From NCBI RefSeq assembly GCF_042665525.1, contig NZ_JBHTCQ010000003.1, positions 248,001 to 312,000 on the forward strand: DNA of 64,000 nt, written 5' to 3'. A program made the translations under genes and the position numbers. Positions 27,221 to 36,001 of this stretch are shown one piece after another. How positions within the stretch are numbered: the first letter of the stretch is position 1; each line of letters begins with the position of its first letter. The stretch is from Allobogoriella alba (GTDB taxonomy: Bacteria > Actinomycetota > Actinomycetes > Actinomycetales > Actinomycetaceae). The notes below the pieces were generated by a model. The model searched no databases and was not told where the DNA came from. It saw nothing but the letters and a program-made list of their open reading frames with translations.

Positions 27221-28312
27221 TCAGGGAGCGTTCGGGCTCTCGATCGTGAGCTCGCCCGAGATGATCTGCTCCTCGAGGTCGGCGACCGCGTCCTTGACCT
27301 CCTGCGGAACCTCGTCGTCGAAGTCGTGGAACGGGGCAAGGCCGACGCCGTCGTTCTCCAGGGTCCCGACGTACGGCTCGTTGGTGAAGCCGCCCTCGAC
27401 GGTCTGGGCGATGGTGTCCTGAACGGCGGGGCCGATCTGCTTCATCACCGAGGTGAGGATGATCTCGCCGTACTCGCTGGACTCGTACCAGTCGGAGTCG
27501 ACGCCGATGATCCGCACGTCGCCGGCCTCCTCGGCGGCCGCGGCGGCACCGAGGCCGACCGGCCCGGCGACCGGCATGATGATGTCGGCGCCCTGGGCGA
27601 TGAACTGCTCGGCCTGCTGCTGGCCGTTCGCCTGGTTCTCGAAGTCACCGGTGAAGGCGCCCTGCTGCGCCTCCTTGTCCCAGCCGAGGAGCTGGACGTC
27701 GCCGTCGTTCTCCTCGTTGTAGTGGGCGATGCCGTCGGCGAAGCCGTCCATGAAGATCGAGACGGACGGGATCTGCTGGCCGCCGAAGGTGGCGACCGTC
27801 CCCGACTCGGTGGTCGCGGCGGCGACGTAGCCGGCGAGGAACGCCGCCTCGGCCGTGTTGAACAGGATCGGCTTGCCGTTGTCGAGCTCGACCGGGTTGA
27901 AGTCGGCGTCGGTGAAGGAGGAGTCGATGAGCGCGAAGTTCCGGTCCGGGTTGCCCTCGGCGGCGGACTGGATGGCGTCCTCCAGGAGGAACCCGACGCC
28001 GAACGTCAGGTTGCAGCCCTGCTGCACCATGGAGTCGACGTTGGGCCCGAACTCGGACTCCGACTGGGACTCGGCGGTCTCCTCTCCGACGCCCAGCTCG
28101 TCGACGGCCGCCATCAGTCCCTCGTGCGCGGACTGGTTGAAGGACCGGTCGTCCCAGCCCCCCGCGTCGGAGACCAGGCACGCGGTGAAGTCCTCGGCGC
28201 CGCCACCCTGGTCACCGCCCCCGCCCGGCTCCTCCTCGGGTGCTGCGCCGCACGCAGCCAGGGCGACGGCGGCCGACGCCATCAGCGTCGTCGCGACGAT
28301 GCTCTTCTTCAC
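27221..28312 (-). CDS. BMP-family nucleoside-binding lipoprotein
   Basis: 363 aa. The lipoprotein signal is MKKSIVATTLMASAAVALAA followed by Cys21, then an acidic glycine-rich linker. BMP/PnrA motifs include VSDAGGWDDRSFNQSAHEGL, AAFLAGYVAA, GADIIMPVAGPVG and IIGVDSDWYES. It captures purine or pyrimidine nucleosides for the following ABC transporter. GTG 28312 has GGGGGAG 8 nt upstream. It is the first gene of a six-gene operon ending with cdd and deoA. Confidence 0.92.
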   Translation of the reverse strand: MKKSIVATTLMASAAVALAACGAAPEEEPGGGGDQGGGAEDFTACLVSDAGGWDDRSFNQSAHEGLMAAVDELGVGEETAESQSESEFGPNVDSMVQQGCNLTFGVGFLLEDAIQSAAEGNPDRNFALIDSSFTDADFNPVELDNGKPILFNTAEAAFLAGYVAAATTESGTVATFGGQQIPSVSIFMDGFADGIAHYNEENDGDVQLLGWDKEAQQGAFTGDFENQANGQQQAEQFIAQGADIIMPVAGPVGLGAAAAAEEAGDVRIIGVDSDWYESSEYGEIILTSVMKQIGPAVQDTIAQTVEGGFTNEPYVGTLENDGVGLAPFHDFDDEVPQEVKDAVADLEEQIISGELTIESPNAP

Positions 28313-28541
28313 GAGATGTCTCCCCCTGAAGGTCGGTGGCCAGTCGGGTGGCTGGACCAGGTTCTCCGCTCGGATCCGGATCACGGCCGAGTGTGTGACA
28401 GACGGACCTTATGCTGCCGACGGGCGCGCTGAACCACCAGGGCGGTGCTGCCGCGAAAGCGTTACCGAACTGTTTCAGAGCCGAAACGCGGCGTCGAGGG
28501 CCCCTGCGGAAAGCCTGCTCGTGCAGGGCCGGCAGGTGCCG

Positions 28542-29774
28542 TCAGGAGGCCCGCACCTCGCCGTCCACCGCCAGCAGCGCGGTGCGGGCCAGCAGCCGCG
28601 CGCCGACCCCGATCGCCCGCTCGTCGAACACGATGTCGCCGCGGTGCAGGTCGAACGCGGGGCCGCCGGGCGTGCGGGTACCCAGCCGGATCAGGGCGCC
28701 CGGGACATGGGTGAGGTACCAGGCGAAGTCCTCCCCGCCCAGGGACTGCTCGGTGAGCTCGACGGCCTCGGGGCCGATGACGTCCTTGGCGGCGGCGTCG
28801 GCGACGCGCACCTCCCGCTCGGTGTTCACGACCGGCGGGATGCCACGCACGTAGCGCACGTCCACCTCCACCCCGTACGGGGCGGCGACGTGCCGGGCCG
28901 CCTCCTCCACGATCCGGCCGACGCGCCGCCACTCCTGGGCATCGAGGGTCCTCACGGTGCCGGTGATGCTGCCCGTGGTGGGGATCGCGTTGGCGGCGTT
29001 GCCGGCGTGCACCGCACCCCACGTGAGGTTGACGCCGGAGCGGGGGTCGGTCCGCCGGCCGAGCACCGCGGGCAGGGCGGTCGCGAGCTGCCCGAGGGCG
29101 AAGACGACGTCGCCGGTCAGGTGCGGCCGGGAGGTGTGCCCGCCCTCGGCGCTGACGGTCACGGTCACGTGGTCCGAGGCCGCCGTGATCGGGCCGATCC
29201 GCGAGCCCACCCGGCCGACCTCGACCTTGGGGTCGCAGTGGAGCGCATAGATGGCCTCGACGCCGTCGAGCACGCCCTTGTCGATCGCGTCGCTCGCGCC
29301 GCCCGGCTGGACCTCCTCGGCCGGCTGGAAGATGCAGCGGATCCCGCCCGGGAGGTCCCCGGCGTCGTCGAGCCGCTTGAGGGTCAGGGCGGCGCCCACC
29401 AGCGCCGCGGTGTGCACGTCGTGCCCGCAGGCGTGGCAGTAGCCCTCACGGGTGGAGGCGAACGGCAGGCCCGAGGTCTCGGTCAGCGGCAGCGCGTCGA
29501 GGTCGGCCCGCAGGCGGACCCTGCGGCGCCCCGCGGTCCGCTGGTCGGCCCCGATGTCGACCACGAGACCGGTGGCGCCCAGCGGTCGGGGCTGCAGGCC
29601 GGCCTCCTGCAGCGTCGTGCGGACGTGCGCCGTCGTGCCGATCTCGGCCCAGGCGGGCTCCGGGTGGGCGTGCACGTGCCGGCGCAGCTCGATCAGCTGG
29701 TCCTCGAGGTCGGCGACGGCGACGTTGACACGGCGGGCGAGCGGGGAGTCGGTCGGGGCAGGGACGGGACGCAC
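28542..29774 (-). CDS. M20 family amidohydrolase
   Basis: 410 aa IAA-amino acid/aminoacylase-type metal hydrolase. Motifs: LRADLDALPLTE, the ligand cluster YCHACGHDVHTAALVG, FQPAEEVQPGGAS (catalytic Glu) and GGEDFAWYL (His/Glu region). The substrate is unknown; N-acyl amino acids are likely. In M. tuberculosis two such genes (Rv3305c, Rv3306c) lie between lpdA and deoD, matching this general area. The GTG start has TAATGT 7 nt upstream, so it may be leaderless. Confidence 0.85.
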   Translation of the reverse strand: MRPVPAPTDSPLARRVNVAVADLEDQLIELRRHVHAHPEPAWAEIGTTAHVRTTLQEAGLQPRPLGATGLVVDIGADQRTAGRRRVRLRADLDALPLTETSGLPFASTREGYCHACGHDVHTAALVGAALTLKRLDDAGDLPGGIRCIFQPAEEVQPGGASDAIDKGVLDGVEAIYALHCDPKVEVGRVGSRIGPITAASDHVTVTVSAEGGHTSRPHLTGDVVFALGQLATALPAVLGRRTDPRSGVNLTWGAVHAGNAANAIPTTGSITGTVRTLDAQEWRRVGRIVEEAARHVAAPYGVEVDVRYVRGIPPVVNTEREVRVADAAAKDVIGPEAVELTEQSLGGEDFAWYLTHVPGALIRLGTRTPGGPAFDLHRGDIVFDERAIGVGARLLARTALLAVDGEVRAS

Positions 29775-29781
29775 GGCCTCG

Positions 29782-29787
29782 ACATTA
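29782..29787 (-). promoter_or_regulatory. Possible -10 for leaderless M20 gene
   Basis: Minus-strand TAATGT ends 7 nt before the GTG start. A GAGG lies in between but only 2 nt from the start codon, too close for a normal ribosome site. Confidence 0.35.
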
Positions 29788-29824
29788 CTTCGCCCGGTGG
29801 GACGGGCGCCGACCCGTCCGGTGT

Positions 29825-30928
29825 TCAGCGGAGGTGCTCGCGCTCCGTGCCGAGCGACTCGACGACGTGCTTGACGCGCTGCGCGTGCTCCCGGGTCGTC
29901 ACGAGCAGTGCGTCCGGGGTGTCGACCACCACGAGGCCGGGTACGCCCACGACGGCGACGGTCCGGCCGGACCCGACGACGAACGATCCCGGCGCACCGT
30001 CCGCGAGCACGTCCGCGTCGCCGAGGACGTGCACCCCTTCGGCGTCCGCGGGGAGCAGCTCGGCCAGCCCGTCGAAGTCACCCACGTCGTCCCACCCCAT
30101 GGCGGCGGGGACGACGGCGACGCCGCCCTGGGCGGCGACGGGCTCGGCGATCGCGTGGTCGATGGCGATCTTCTCGAGGGTCGGCCAGACCCGGGCGAGG
30201 ATCTCCTCGCGCGCCGGGGTGTCCCACGCCTCGGCGATCTGGGCGACGCCGGCCGCGAGGTCGGGCTTCTGTGCGGCGAGGTGCTCCAGGAGGACACCGG
30301 CACGCACGACGAACATGCCGGCGTTCCAGCGGTACTCCCCGGTGGCGAGGTACTCGGTGGCGGTCGCGACGTCGGGCTTCTCCGTGAATCCGACGACGTG
30401 GCGCGCGGTGGCCGCGTCGTCGTCGGGGGCGAGGGGCTCGCCGGCGTGGATGTACCCGAACGCGGTCGACGGGTGGCCGGCCTCGATGCCGATGGTGACG
30501 ACGTAGTCCTCGCGGGCCACGGCGACGGCCTCCCGGACCGCGGCCTCGAACGCGGCACGGTCGGTGATCACGTGGTCGGCCGCGAAGGAGCCGACGACGA
30601 CGTCGCCGTGCCTCCGCCGCGCGACGGCCGCGGCGAGGGCGATCGCGGCCATGGAGTCGCGCGGGCTGGGCTCGGCGAGCAGGCTCTGCTCACCGAGCTC
30701 GGGGAGCTGCCCGAGGACCGCCGGAGCATGCACGGCGCCGGTGACGACCGAGATGCTGCCGCCGTCGGTGAGCGGTGCGAGCCGGTCGACGGTCTGCTGC
30801 AGCAACGTGCGGCCCGATCCGGTCAGGTCGAGGAGGAACTTCGGGGCCGCGCGCCGCGAGAGGGGCCACAGGCGCGTACCGGCGCCACCGGCAGGGATGA
30901 TCGCGTGGAGGGGCTCGGTCAGCGGCAT
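29825..30928 (-). CDS. manC: Mannose-1-phosphate guanylyltransferase
   Basis: 367 aa nucleotidyltransferase making GDP-mannose from GTP and mannose-1-phosphate. It has the signature AIIPAGGAGTRLWPLSR at the N-terminus, the acidic AADHVITD, FTEKPD and WNAGMFVVRAG. No C-terminal isomerase domain is present. ATG 30928 is chosen; TAGTGT lies 8 nt upstream with no ribosome site. GDP-mannose feeds lipoarabinomannan-like glycolipids or protein mannosylation in actinobacteria. Confidence 0.92.
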   Translation of the reverse strand: MPLTEPLHAIIPAGGAGTRLWPLSRRAAPKFLLDLTGSGRTLLQQTVDRLAPLTDGGSISVVTGAVHAPAVLGQLPELGEQSLLAEPSPRDSMAAIALAAAVARRRHGDVVVGSFAADHVITDRAAFEAAVREAVAVAREDYVVTIGIEAGHPSTAFGYIHAGEPLAPDDDAATARHVVGFTEKPDVATATEYLATGEYRWNAGMFVVRAGVLLEHLAAQKPDLAAGVAQIAEAWDTPAREEILARVWPTLEKIAIDHAIAEPVAAQGGVAVVPAAMGWDDVGDFDGLAELLPADAEGVHVLGDADVLADGAPGSFVVGSGRTVAVVGVPGLVVVDTPDALLVTTREHAQRVKHVVESLGTEREHLR

Positions 30929-30936
30929 AGGCACAG

Positions 30937-30942
30937 ACACTA
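30937..30942 (-). promoter_or_regulatory. -10 element upstream of manC
   Basis: Minus-strand TAGTGT ends 8 nt before the manC ATG; no Shine-Dalgarno sequence is seen, so the 5' leader is absent or only one or two bases long. Confidence 0.4.
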
Positions 30943-31048
30943 GGCGGCCGCCGGGCCGTGGCCGAAACCGTTCACCCGCTCGCAACGCGGCGGCAACGCG
31001 TGCGCCGCCCGGCGCGGGGCCGGCCCACCGGTGCGGCGAGCGGCGGGA

Positions 31049-32281
31049 TCATGCACGGCGGTCGGCACCGTCGGCTCGGTCGGTGTCGCTCTCGGTGTCG
31101 CTCCGGGTCTCGCTCGCGGCGCCGGCGGTGTAGCTCTCCCGCGCGCGGTCCAGCCGCCGTTCGAGCCGGTCGATCCGTCGGCGCCGGAGCCGGCCGGCGA
31201 TCCCGACCGGCTCCGGGAGCGGTTCCGGCTCGGGCTCGGGCTCCGGTTCCGGCTCCTCCTCCTTGGCGTTGTTCGGGTTCACGGTGCCGGTCAGCGGCTG
31301 GTAGTCCCACTCGCGGGTGCTCGGGTCGGACTCGGTGACGTAGTTGGGGCTCTCGTGGAGGTGCACGTCCTCGGCGGTCTCCGGCCTGATCGGTGCCGGC
31401 GGATTCGCGGTGAAGGCCGCGACGAGCAGTGCGAGACGGGCCGCCATGTTGACCCACAGCATGAGCGTGACCAGCGCCGCGAACGAGGCGAGCACGGGGT
31501 CGTCGACCGCGCCGACCAGTGCCGTACCCATGTAGCGCAGGACGCCGCTGGCGACCGCCCCGAGCAACGCGCCGAGCATGAGGTCACGCCGCGGCGGCCG
31601 CACGCCGGCGGTGAAGCGGAACAGCATGATGTACACCGCCCAGTCGACGGCGAGGGCGGCGAGCAGACCGACGATGCGGACCATCCACCGGGCGAGCGGC
31701 CCGTCCAGGTCGATGGCACCCAGCACGTAGGAGGCGAGGGTGCTGGCGACCGCGCCGAGCACGGCGGCGAGGACGACGCCGAGCGCGAGCACGAGGAACC
31801 CCAGCAGGTCGCGCGCCTTGGAGACGGCGATGTTCTCGGGCGGCGCGACGATCCCGAACATGGCGCGGATCGAGGACTTCAACGCCGTCATCACGCTCAG
31901 CGCCGTCCACAGCAGGATGACGACGGCGATGACCGTGCCGATGGTGAACGGCTGGTCGATGATCAGGTCGTTCGGGTTGATGATGCCCTCGTCACCGACT
32001 GCGGAGACCAGCAGGCCGGGCAGGGCGTCGTCGATCGCGTCGAGGACGGTGGCACGGATGACCGGGTTCTGGCCGAGCACCGCCATGAAGGCGGTCCAGG
32101 AGATCGTGAGCGCGGCACCGATGGAGAACAGCGCGGAGTACGCGATCCCGCCCGCCAGCAGACCGCCGCGAGCGATGCCGTAGCGGTCGAGGGCACGGCC
32201 GATCCTGGTTGCCCGCGCTCGCGTGACCAGGGCGTTCGCGCGTTCGATCGCGCTCGGCCGGTCCGCCCCCTGGTCCGTCAT
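31049..32281 (-). CDS. YihY/virulence factor BrkB family membrane protein
   Basis: 410 aa. The family core GGLLAGGIAYSALFSIGAAL starts near residue 38, with about six membrane spans to near residue 300, including the conserved GVRPPRRDLMLGALLGAVASGVLRY. The cytoplasmic tail is unusual: a Glu-Pro repeat run of about 15 residues, then an Arg-rich segment. Function is unknown (the family was once misnamed RNase BN). ATG 32281 has TACCCT 7 nt upstream; an ATG two codons earlier (32287) is possible. Confidence 0.87.
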   Translation of the reverse strand: MTDQGADRPSAIERANALVTRARATRIGRALDRYGIARGGLLAGGIAYSALFSIGAALTISWTAFMAVLGQNPVIRATVLDAIDDALPGLLVSAVGDEGIINPNDLIIDQPFTIGTVIAVVILLWTALSVMTALKSSIRAMFGIVAPPENIAVSKARDLLGFLVLALGVVLAAVLGAVASTLASYVLGAIDLDGPLARWMVRIVGLLAALAVDWAVYIMLFRFTAGVRPPRRDLMLGALLGAVASGVLRYMGTALVGAVDDPVLASFAALVTLMLWVNMAARLALLVAAFTANPPAPIRPETAEDVHLHESPNYVTESDPSTREWDYQPLTGTVNPNNAKEEEPEPEPEPEPEPLPEPVGIAGRLRRRRIDRLERRLDRARESYTAGAASETRSDTESDTDRADGADRRA

Positions 32282-32288
32282 GGCCATG

Positions 32289-32294
32289 AGGGTA
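32289..32294 (-). promoter_or_regulatory. -10 element for leaderless YihY-family gene
   Basis: Minus-strand TACCCT ends exactly 7 nt before ATG 32281, which is why that start was chosen over the ATG at 32287. No ribosome site is present. Confidence 0.45.
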
Positions 32295-32385
32295 GCGCCG
32301 CAGGACGCTGACCAGGCCCGACGGCGGGGACCAGGGGCGCCGGGCGCGGCGCGGGCGGCCCGGCGCGCGCCCCGCGCGGAGCCGG

Positions 32386-32958
32386 TCAGCCGGCCGACGC
32401 GGATGACGGCACGGGGCCCTCGGCGGAGAGCACGAGCCGCGCCACGGTGCGCCACACGCCGTCGTCGCCGTGCTCGTAGAGCCGCATGCTGCCCTGGGCG
32501 TAGGTCGCCTCGAAGTCCGCGACGAGCGCGGCCGCGCGGTCCAGGACGCTCTCGTCCACATCGTGGGCGACCGTCACGTGCGGGTGGTACGGGAAACGCA
32601 GCTCCTGCGCCAGCACACCCCGGCGCACGGCGTCCGCGATCCGCGCGCACTCGGCGGCACCGCGGGCGACGTTCACGAACACCACGGGGCTGACCGGGCG
32701 GAACGTGCCGGCCCCGCGCAGTCCCATGACGAACGGGGCGGCAGAACGCGCCACCCCGGCCAGATGCTCGGTCACCTCGTCCAGCTGGTGCTTCTCCACC
32801 ACCGTCGGCCCGAGCAGCGTGACGTGGGGCGGGATGGCATGCGCCAGCGGGTCACCCACACGTGCCCTTACCGACTGCAGCTCGTTCGAGTACGGCGGCG
32901 GGATCTGCAGGGCCACGCCGATACGCACCTGGCCGGGCCGGCGCTCCGGCAGCCGCAA
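32386..32958 (-). CDS. 2'-5' RNA ligase / cyclic phosphodiesterase family protein
   Basis: 190 aa 2H phosphoesterase. Both catalytic H-x-T motifs are present: PPHVTLLGPT and YHPHVTVAHDV, about 80 residues apart. Members ligate or hydrolyse 2',5' or 2',3'-cyclic RNA ends; the physiological role in actinobacteria is unknown. TTG 32958 (MRLPERRPGQ) is chosen because this N-terminus is typical of relatives and GGGGGTGG lies upstream; GTG 32928 is the alternative. Confidence 0.83.
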   Translation of the reverse strand: MRLPERRPGQVRIGVALQIPPPYSNELQSVRARVGDPLAHAIPPHVTLLGPTVVEKHQLDEVTEHLAGVARSAAPFVMGLRGAGTFRPVSPVVFVNVARGAAECARIADAVRRGVLAQELRFPYHPHVTVAHDVDESVLDRAAALVADFEATYAQGSMRLYEHGDDGVWRTVARLVLSAEGPVPSSASAG

Positions 32959-33140
32959 CGCTCACCACCCCCTGCCCTCTCGACGCCGACCACGCGCGGC
33001 CGCACGGGCCGCGCCGCGATACCGCCACATCCTGGCAGCACACGGCCACCCGGACCACCCCGGGCAGGGCTTGGCGGGCTCCGGCCGGGGCCTCGCGCGG
33101 GCCTCACCGGTCCCGGGCGGCTGATGGAAAGATGCTCCGC

Positions 33141-34451
33141 ATGCCGACAGACCTGTCCGACGACGTGCCCGAGAACCGAAACGCCACCACCGAGGTGCTG
33201 ACCGCGTGGGACGCCACCGAGGGGACTGCGCGGGCCAGCGAGCTGTTCACCACCACATACGGCGGCGCACCGGACGGCGTCTTCTCGGCGCCGGGGCGGG
33301 TCAACATCATCGGCGAGCACACCGACTACAACGGCGGCCTGGCGCTGCCCATCGCCCTGCCGCACCGTACGTACGTGGCGGTGGCCCGCCGCGAGGACCG
33401 GACGATCCGGCTCGTCTCGAGCGCCGCGGGCGGTGACGTGGTCGAGGTCGATCTCGACGCCGTCGGACCGGCAGGGACACCGTCCGAGGTATCCGGCTGG
33501 GCGTCCTACGTGGCGGGGGTCGCGTGGGCGCTCGAGCAGGAAGGGCTTGCCCGTGACCTGCCGGGCCTGGACGTCGCCGTCGTCTCGTGTGTGCCGACCG
33601 GTTCCGGGCTCAGCTCCTCCGCGGCGCTCGAGTGCGCCGTCGCGGTGGCGTGGGACGAGGTGGCCGACCTGGGTCTGGCGGGATCGGTCGAGGAGCCGTC
33701 GGACGCCGGCCGTTCCCGCCTGGTGTCCGCGTGCGTGCGCGCGGAGAACGAGATCGCCGGTGCGCCGACGGGCGGCATGGACCAGGCCGCGTCCCTGCGG
33801 GCGCGAGCCGGCCATGCGCTGCTGCTGGACTGTCGAGACGGCGCGGTCGAGCACGTGCCGCTCGACCTCGCCGCCGCCGGGCTCGAGCTGCTGGTGGTGG
33901 ACACGCGCGCCGAGCACAGCCACGCCGGCGGGGAGTACGGGCAGCGCCGGGCGACGTGCGAGGCGGCGGCGAGCCGGCTCGGGGTGCCGGACCTGCGAGC
34001 GGTCGCCGAGGCGACCATGGCCGGCGAGACGACGCTGGAGGAGATTCTGGCCAGGCTGGCCGACGACGAGCAGCGCGCCCGCGTGCGACACGTGGTGACG
34101 GAGATCGAGCGGGTGCGGCGCCTCGTCCGGCGCCTGCGGGACCATCCCGGGACGCAGCTGCGCGGTGAGGCGCTCGACCAGGTCGGCGAGGCGCTGGACG
34201 CCTCGCACGACTCGCTCCGGGACGACTACGAGGTCTCCGCCCGCGAGCTCGACCTCGTGGTCGACGTGGCCCGGGCGCACGGCGCGCACGGCGCACGGAT
34301 GACCGGCGGAGGTTTCGGGGGCTCGGCGATCGCGCTGGTCGAGGCGGACCGTGCGGACGAGGTGACGGCCGCCGTCGCCCGGGCCTTCGACGAAGCCGGG
34401 CTGCGGGCTCCAGGCTTCCTCCCCGCGGTGGCGGCCGGACCGGCCGGCTGA
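33141..34451 (+). CDS. galK: Galactokinase
   Basis: 436 aa GHMP kinase phosphorylating galactose at C1 in the Leloir pathway. Motifs: GRVNIIGEHTDYNGG (about 52-66, galactokinase signature), PTGSGLSSSAALE (ATP loop) and GARMTGGGFGGSAIALV. GGAAAG lies about 9 nt before ATG 33141; ATG 33132 is too close to that site. No galT or galE gene is adjacent, so it stands alone here, ended by a hairpin that overlaps its stop codon. Confidence 0.93.
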   Translation: MPTDLSDDVPENRNATTEVLTAWDATEGTARASELFTTTYGGAPDGVFSAPGRVNIIGEHTDYNGGLALPIALPHRTYVAVARREDRTIRLVSSAAGGDVVEVDLDAVGPAGTPSEVSGWASYVAGVAWALEQEGLARDLPGLDVAVVSCVPTGSGLSSSAALECAVAVAWDEVADLGLAGSVEEPSDAGRSRLVSACVRAENEIAGAPTGGMDQAASLRARAGHALLLDCRDGAVEHVPLDLAAAGLELLVVDTRAEHSHAGGEYGQRRATCEAAASRLGVPDLRAVAEATMAGETTLEEILARLADDEQRARVRHVVTEIERVRRLVRRLRDHPGTQLRGEALDQVGEALDASHDSLRDDYEVSARELDLVVDVARAHGAHGARMTGGGFGGSAIALVEADRADEVTAAVARAFDEAGLRAPGFLPAVAAGPAG

Positions 34452-34470
34452 CGCCTCCCGCCGAGGCGTC
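34450..34470 (+). terminator. Hairpin terminator of galK
   Basis: GACGCCTC, loop CCGCC, GAGGCGTC: an 8-bp perfect stem starting inside the galK stop codon. There is no T-run. Confidence 0.55.
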
Positions 34471-34556
34471 GATGTCTCGCGCGCAGTGCGCAGCTTTCGT
34501 CGCGACGTCGCGCGTACGCCGCGTATGGCGCGCACGGCGCGCGGCGCGCGCGGCAA

Positions 34557-34632
34557 CTGTCAGCCTTGTCAGGGCCACCCTGACGCACGTAAGGTCTCCC
34601 CTGACGCGTCAGGATTTGCCTGACGCCTGACG
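34557..34632 (+). promoter_or_regulatory. Promoter with seven CTGAC half-sites before the ClpX-zinc-finger gene
   Basis: A -35 TTGTCA (34566-34571) and -10 TAAGGT (34590-34595) are 18 bp apart. Around them lie GTCAGGG-CCA-CCCTGAC (34568-34584), the 14-bp perfect palindrome CCTGACGCGTCAGG (34600-34613), CTGTCAG (34557-34563), and two CCTGACG copies (34619-34632). Operator sites therefore cover the -35, the spacer, the predicted transcription start and the leader. Autoregulation by the encoded HTH protein is the simplest reading. Confidence 0.72.
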
Positions 34633-34644
34633 GAGGGAACCGGA

Positions 34645-35019
34645 ATGTCGACGACCACGGCCACGGCGAAGCAGGTCGCCGTCCACTGCTCCTTCTGCGG
34701 GAAGGAGCCCGAGGCGGTCTCGAAGCTGATCGCAGGTCCGGGGATCTACATCTGCGACGGGTGCGTCAGTGCGTGCAACGCCATCCTCGAGACGCACGAG
34801 GAGTCCTCGGAGACGCCACCCCCTCCGTGGGAGGCGATGTCCGCCGAGGAGATCCTCGCGGCGCTGCCGAAGATGGCCCGCGTGGGCGACCAGGTCGAGG
34901 CCGGACTGCGGCAGTGGATCGGCCGGCTTCGCCAGCAGGGCGTGACGTGGTCCCGCATCGGCGAGTCGCTCGGGATGACGCGACAGTCGGCGTGGGGTCG
35001 GTTCTCCGGCGAGGAGTGA
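34645..35019 (+). CDS. ClpX C4-type zinc-binding domain fused to HTH
   Basis: 124 aa. Residues about 11-52 match the N-terminal zinc-binding domain of the ClpX unfoldase: Cys15/Cys18 (CSFCGK) and Cys37/Cys40 (CDGCVSAC), with KLIAGPGIYICDGCV typical of ClpX. The AAA+ part is missing; after a short linker comes a helix-turn-helix (about 95-120, TWSRIGESLGMTRQSAWGRF). In ClpX this domain dimerises and docks adaptors and substrates, so the protein may sense or titrate ClpX partners while binding DNA. GGAGGG is 7 nt before the ATG. The function is inference. Confidence 0.85.
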   Translation: MSTTTATAKQVAVHCSFCGKEPEAVSKLIAGPGIYICDGCVSACNAILETHEESSETPPPPWEAMSAEEILAALPKMARVGDQVEAGLRQWIGRLRQQGVTWSRIGESLGMTRQSAWGRFSGEE

Positions 35020-35027
35020 CCGTCCGG

Positions 35028-35744
35028 CTAGCCCCCGAAGGTGTACAGCTCGAAGCCGACCGCTCGGTCCGCGGCGAAGCCGTCCAGGGCCGGGGTCGTC
35101 CACTCGATCACCTGTCGGGCCTGCTCCTCGACCGGCGTGGCCGGGTCGAGGATCTCGAGGTACCGGCGGTGAGTGGCGAGCGAGGCGACCGCCCGATCCA
35201 CCTGGTCGGTCACGTCGACGGCGTGCGTGTGGCCGGACGGTGCACCGACGGCCACCCAGCGCGACTGCCAGCGCTCCAGGTGCGCGAGCTCCGGGTGGAT
35301 CCACTCGTTGTCGGCGTCCGCGACCGCATCGAGCAGCGAACGGCCGAGCGCGCGATGGTCCGCGGAGTTCAGCATGCCGGGCGCCCACGAGTCACCGAAG
35401 AACCCGGTGACGACCAGCTCCGGGCGGTGCCGGCGGATCGCGGCGGCGAGATCGCGGCGGAGGTCCAGCCCCTCGACGAGACGCCCGTCGGGATGCCCGA
35501 GGAACTCCACCTCGCGCACACCGACGACTGCGGCGGACGCCCGTTCCTCCTCCTCGCGCAGCGGGCCGGACTCGGCCGGCGGCAGGCCGGCGATGCCCGC
35601 CTCTCCGCTGGTCGCCAGCACGTACCGCACGTCCTTGCCCTGGTCCGTCCACCGCGCGACGGCGGCAGCGATGCCGTACTCGATGTCATCCGGGTGCGCC
35701 GCCACGACGAGCGCACGCTGCCAGTCCTCCGGTAGGGGCTGCAT
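35028..35744 (-). CDS. PIG-L family deacetylase
   Basis: 238 aa LmbE/MshB-like zinc deacetylase. The metal motif AHPDDIEYG gives His17, Asp19 and Asp20; NSADHRALG near 140 supplies the second His. Substrates are N-acetylglucosaminyl or mycothiol-related conjugates; MshB and Mca are the known actinobacterial members, and I cannot assign which. ATG 35744 has TACCGT 6 nt upstream and no ribosome site. It converges with the ClpX-zinc-finger gene, 8 nt between stops. Confidence 0.88.
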   Translation of the reverse strand: MQPLPEDWQRALVVAAHPDDIEYGIAAAVARWTDQGKDVRYVLATSGEAGIAGLPPAESGPLREEEERASAAVVGVREVEFLGHPDGRLVEGLDLRRDLAAAIRRHRPELVVTGFFGDSWAPGMLNSADHRALGRSLLDAVADADNEWIHPELAHLERWQSRWVAVGAPSGHTHAVDVTDQVDRAVASLATHRRYLEILDPATPVEEQARQVIEWTTPALDGFAADRAVGFELYTFGG

Positions 35745-35750
35745 GGCTTG

Positions 35751-35756
35751 ACGGTA
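35751..35756 (-). promoter_or_regulatory. -10 element for leaderless PIG-L gene
   Basis: Minus-strand TACCGT ends 6 nt before the ATG; TGACCG lies 17 bp further upstream as a weak -35 and falls inside the first copy of a tandem repeat. Confidence 0.45.
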
Positions 35757-35772
35757 CTGCCGTGGCGGGCTG

Positions 35773-35841
35773 CCGGTCACGGGATAGGGCGCCGGTCACG
35801 GAATGGGGTACGGGCCACGAGATAGGGGCGCCCGGTCACGG
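35773..35841. repeat. Degenerate ~20-bp tandem repeats
   Basis: CCGGTCACGG recurs at 35773, 35792 and 35832, with a decayed copy (GGCCACGAG) near 35813, each followed by a G-rich ATRGGG-type tail, so the unit is about 20 bp. Further GACGCGGTCA pairs occur at about 35895-35925. They fill the only gene-free stretch over 300 bp (35745-36069); apart from these repeats and the LexA-boxed promoter I see nothing else there. Confidence 0.65.
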
Positions 35842-36001
35842 ATCTGCGGGTGGGGCGAGTCTCTTGACCTGCGACGCGACGCGACCGTGCGACGCGGTCA
35901 GGTGCCGGGGACGCGGTCACGTACCGGGATCGAACGCCTGGCGCGGCGGATCCACAACGACCCCGCACATGACGCCGCGTCCACAAGGCGCGAATATTCG
36001 G

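Noticed and set aside
28451..28487. LacI-like half-site (GAAAGCGTTAC) and GTTTC-N6-GAAAC dyad upstream of the BMP gene
   Set aside because: Arms are only 5 bp and the LacI match is partial; I could not separate it from chance, though the position upstream of the nucleoside operon is suitable.
29834..30943. Plus-strand open frame opposite manC
   Set aside because: Antisense shadow; manC on the minus strand has the full GGAGTRLWPLSR signature.
31195..31260. Repetitive GGCTCC/GGCTCG stretch
   Set aside because: It is the codon-level repeat for the Glu-Pro run in the YihY-family tail, not a CRISPR or intergenic repeat.
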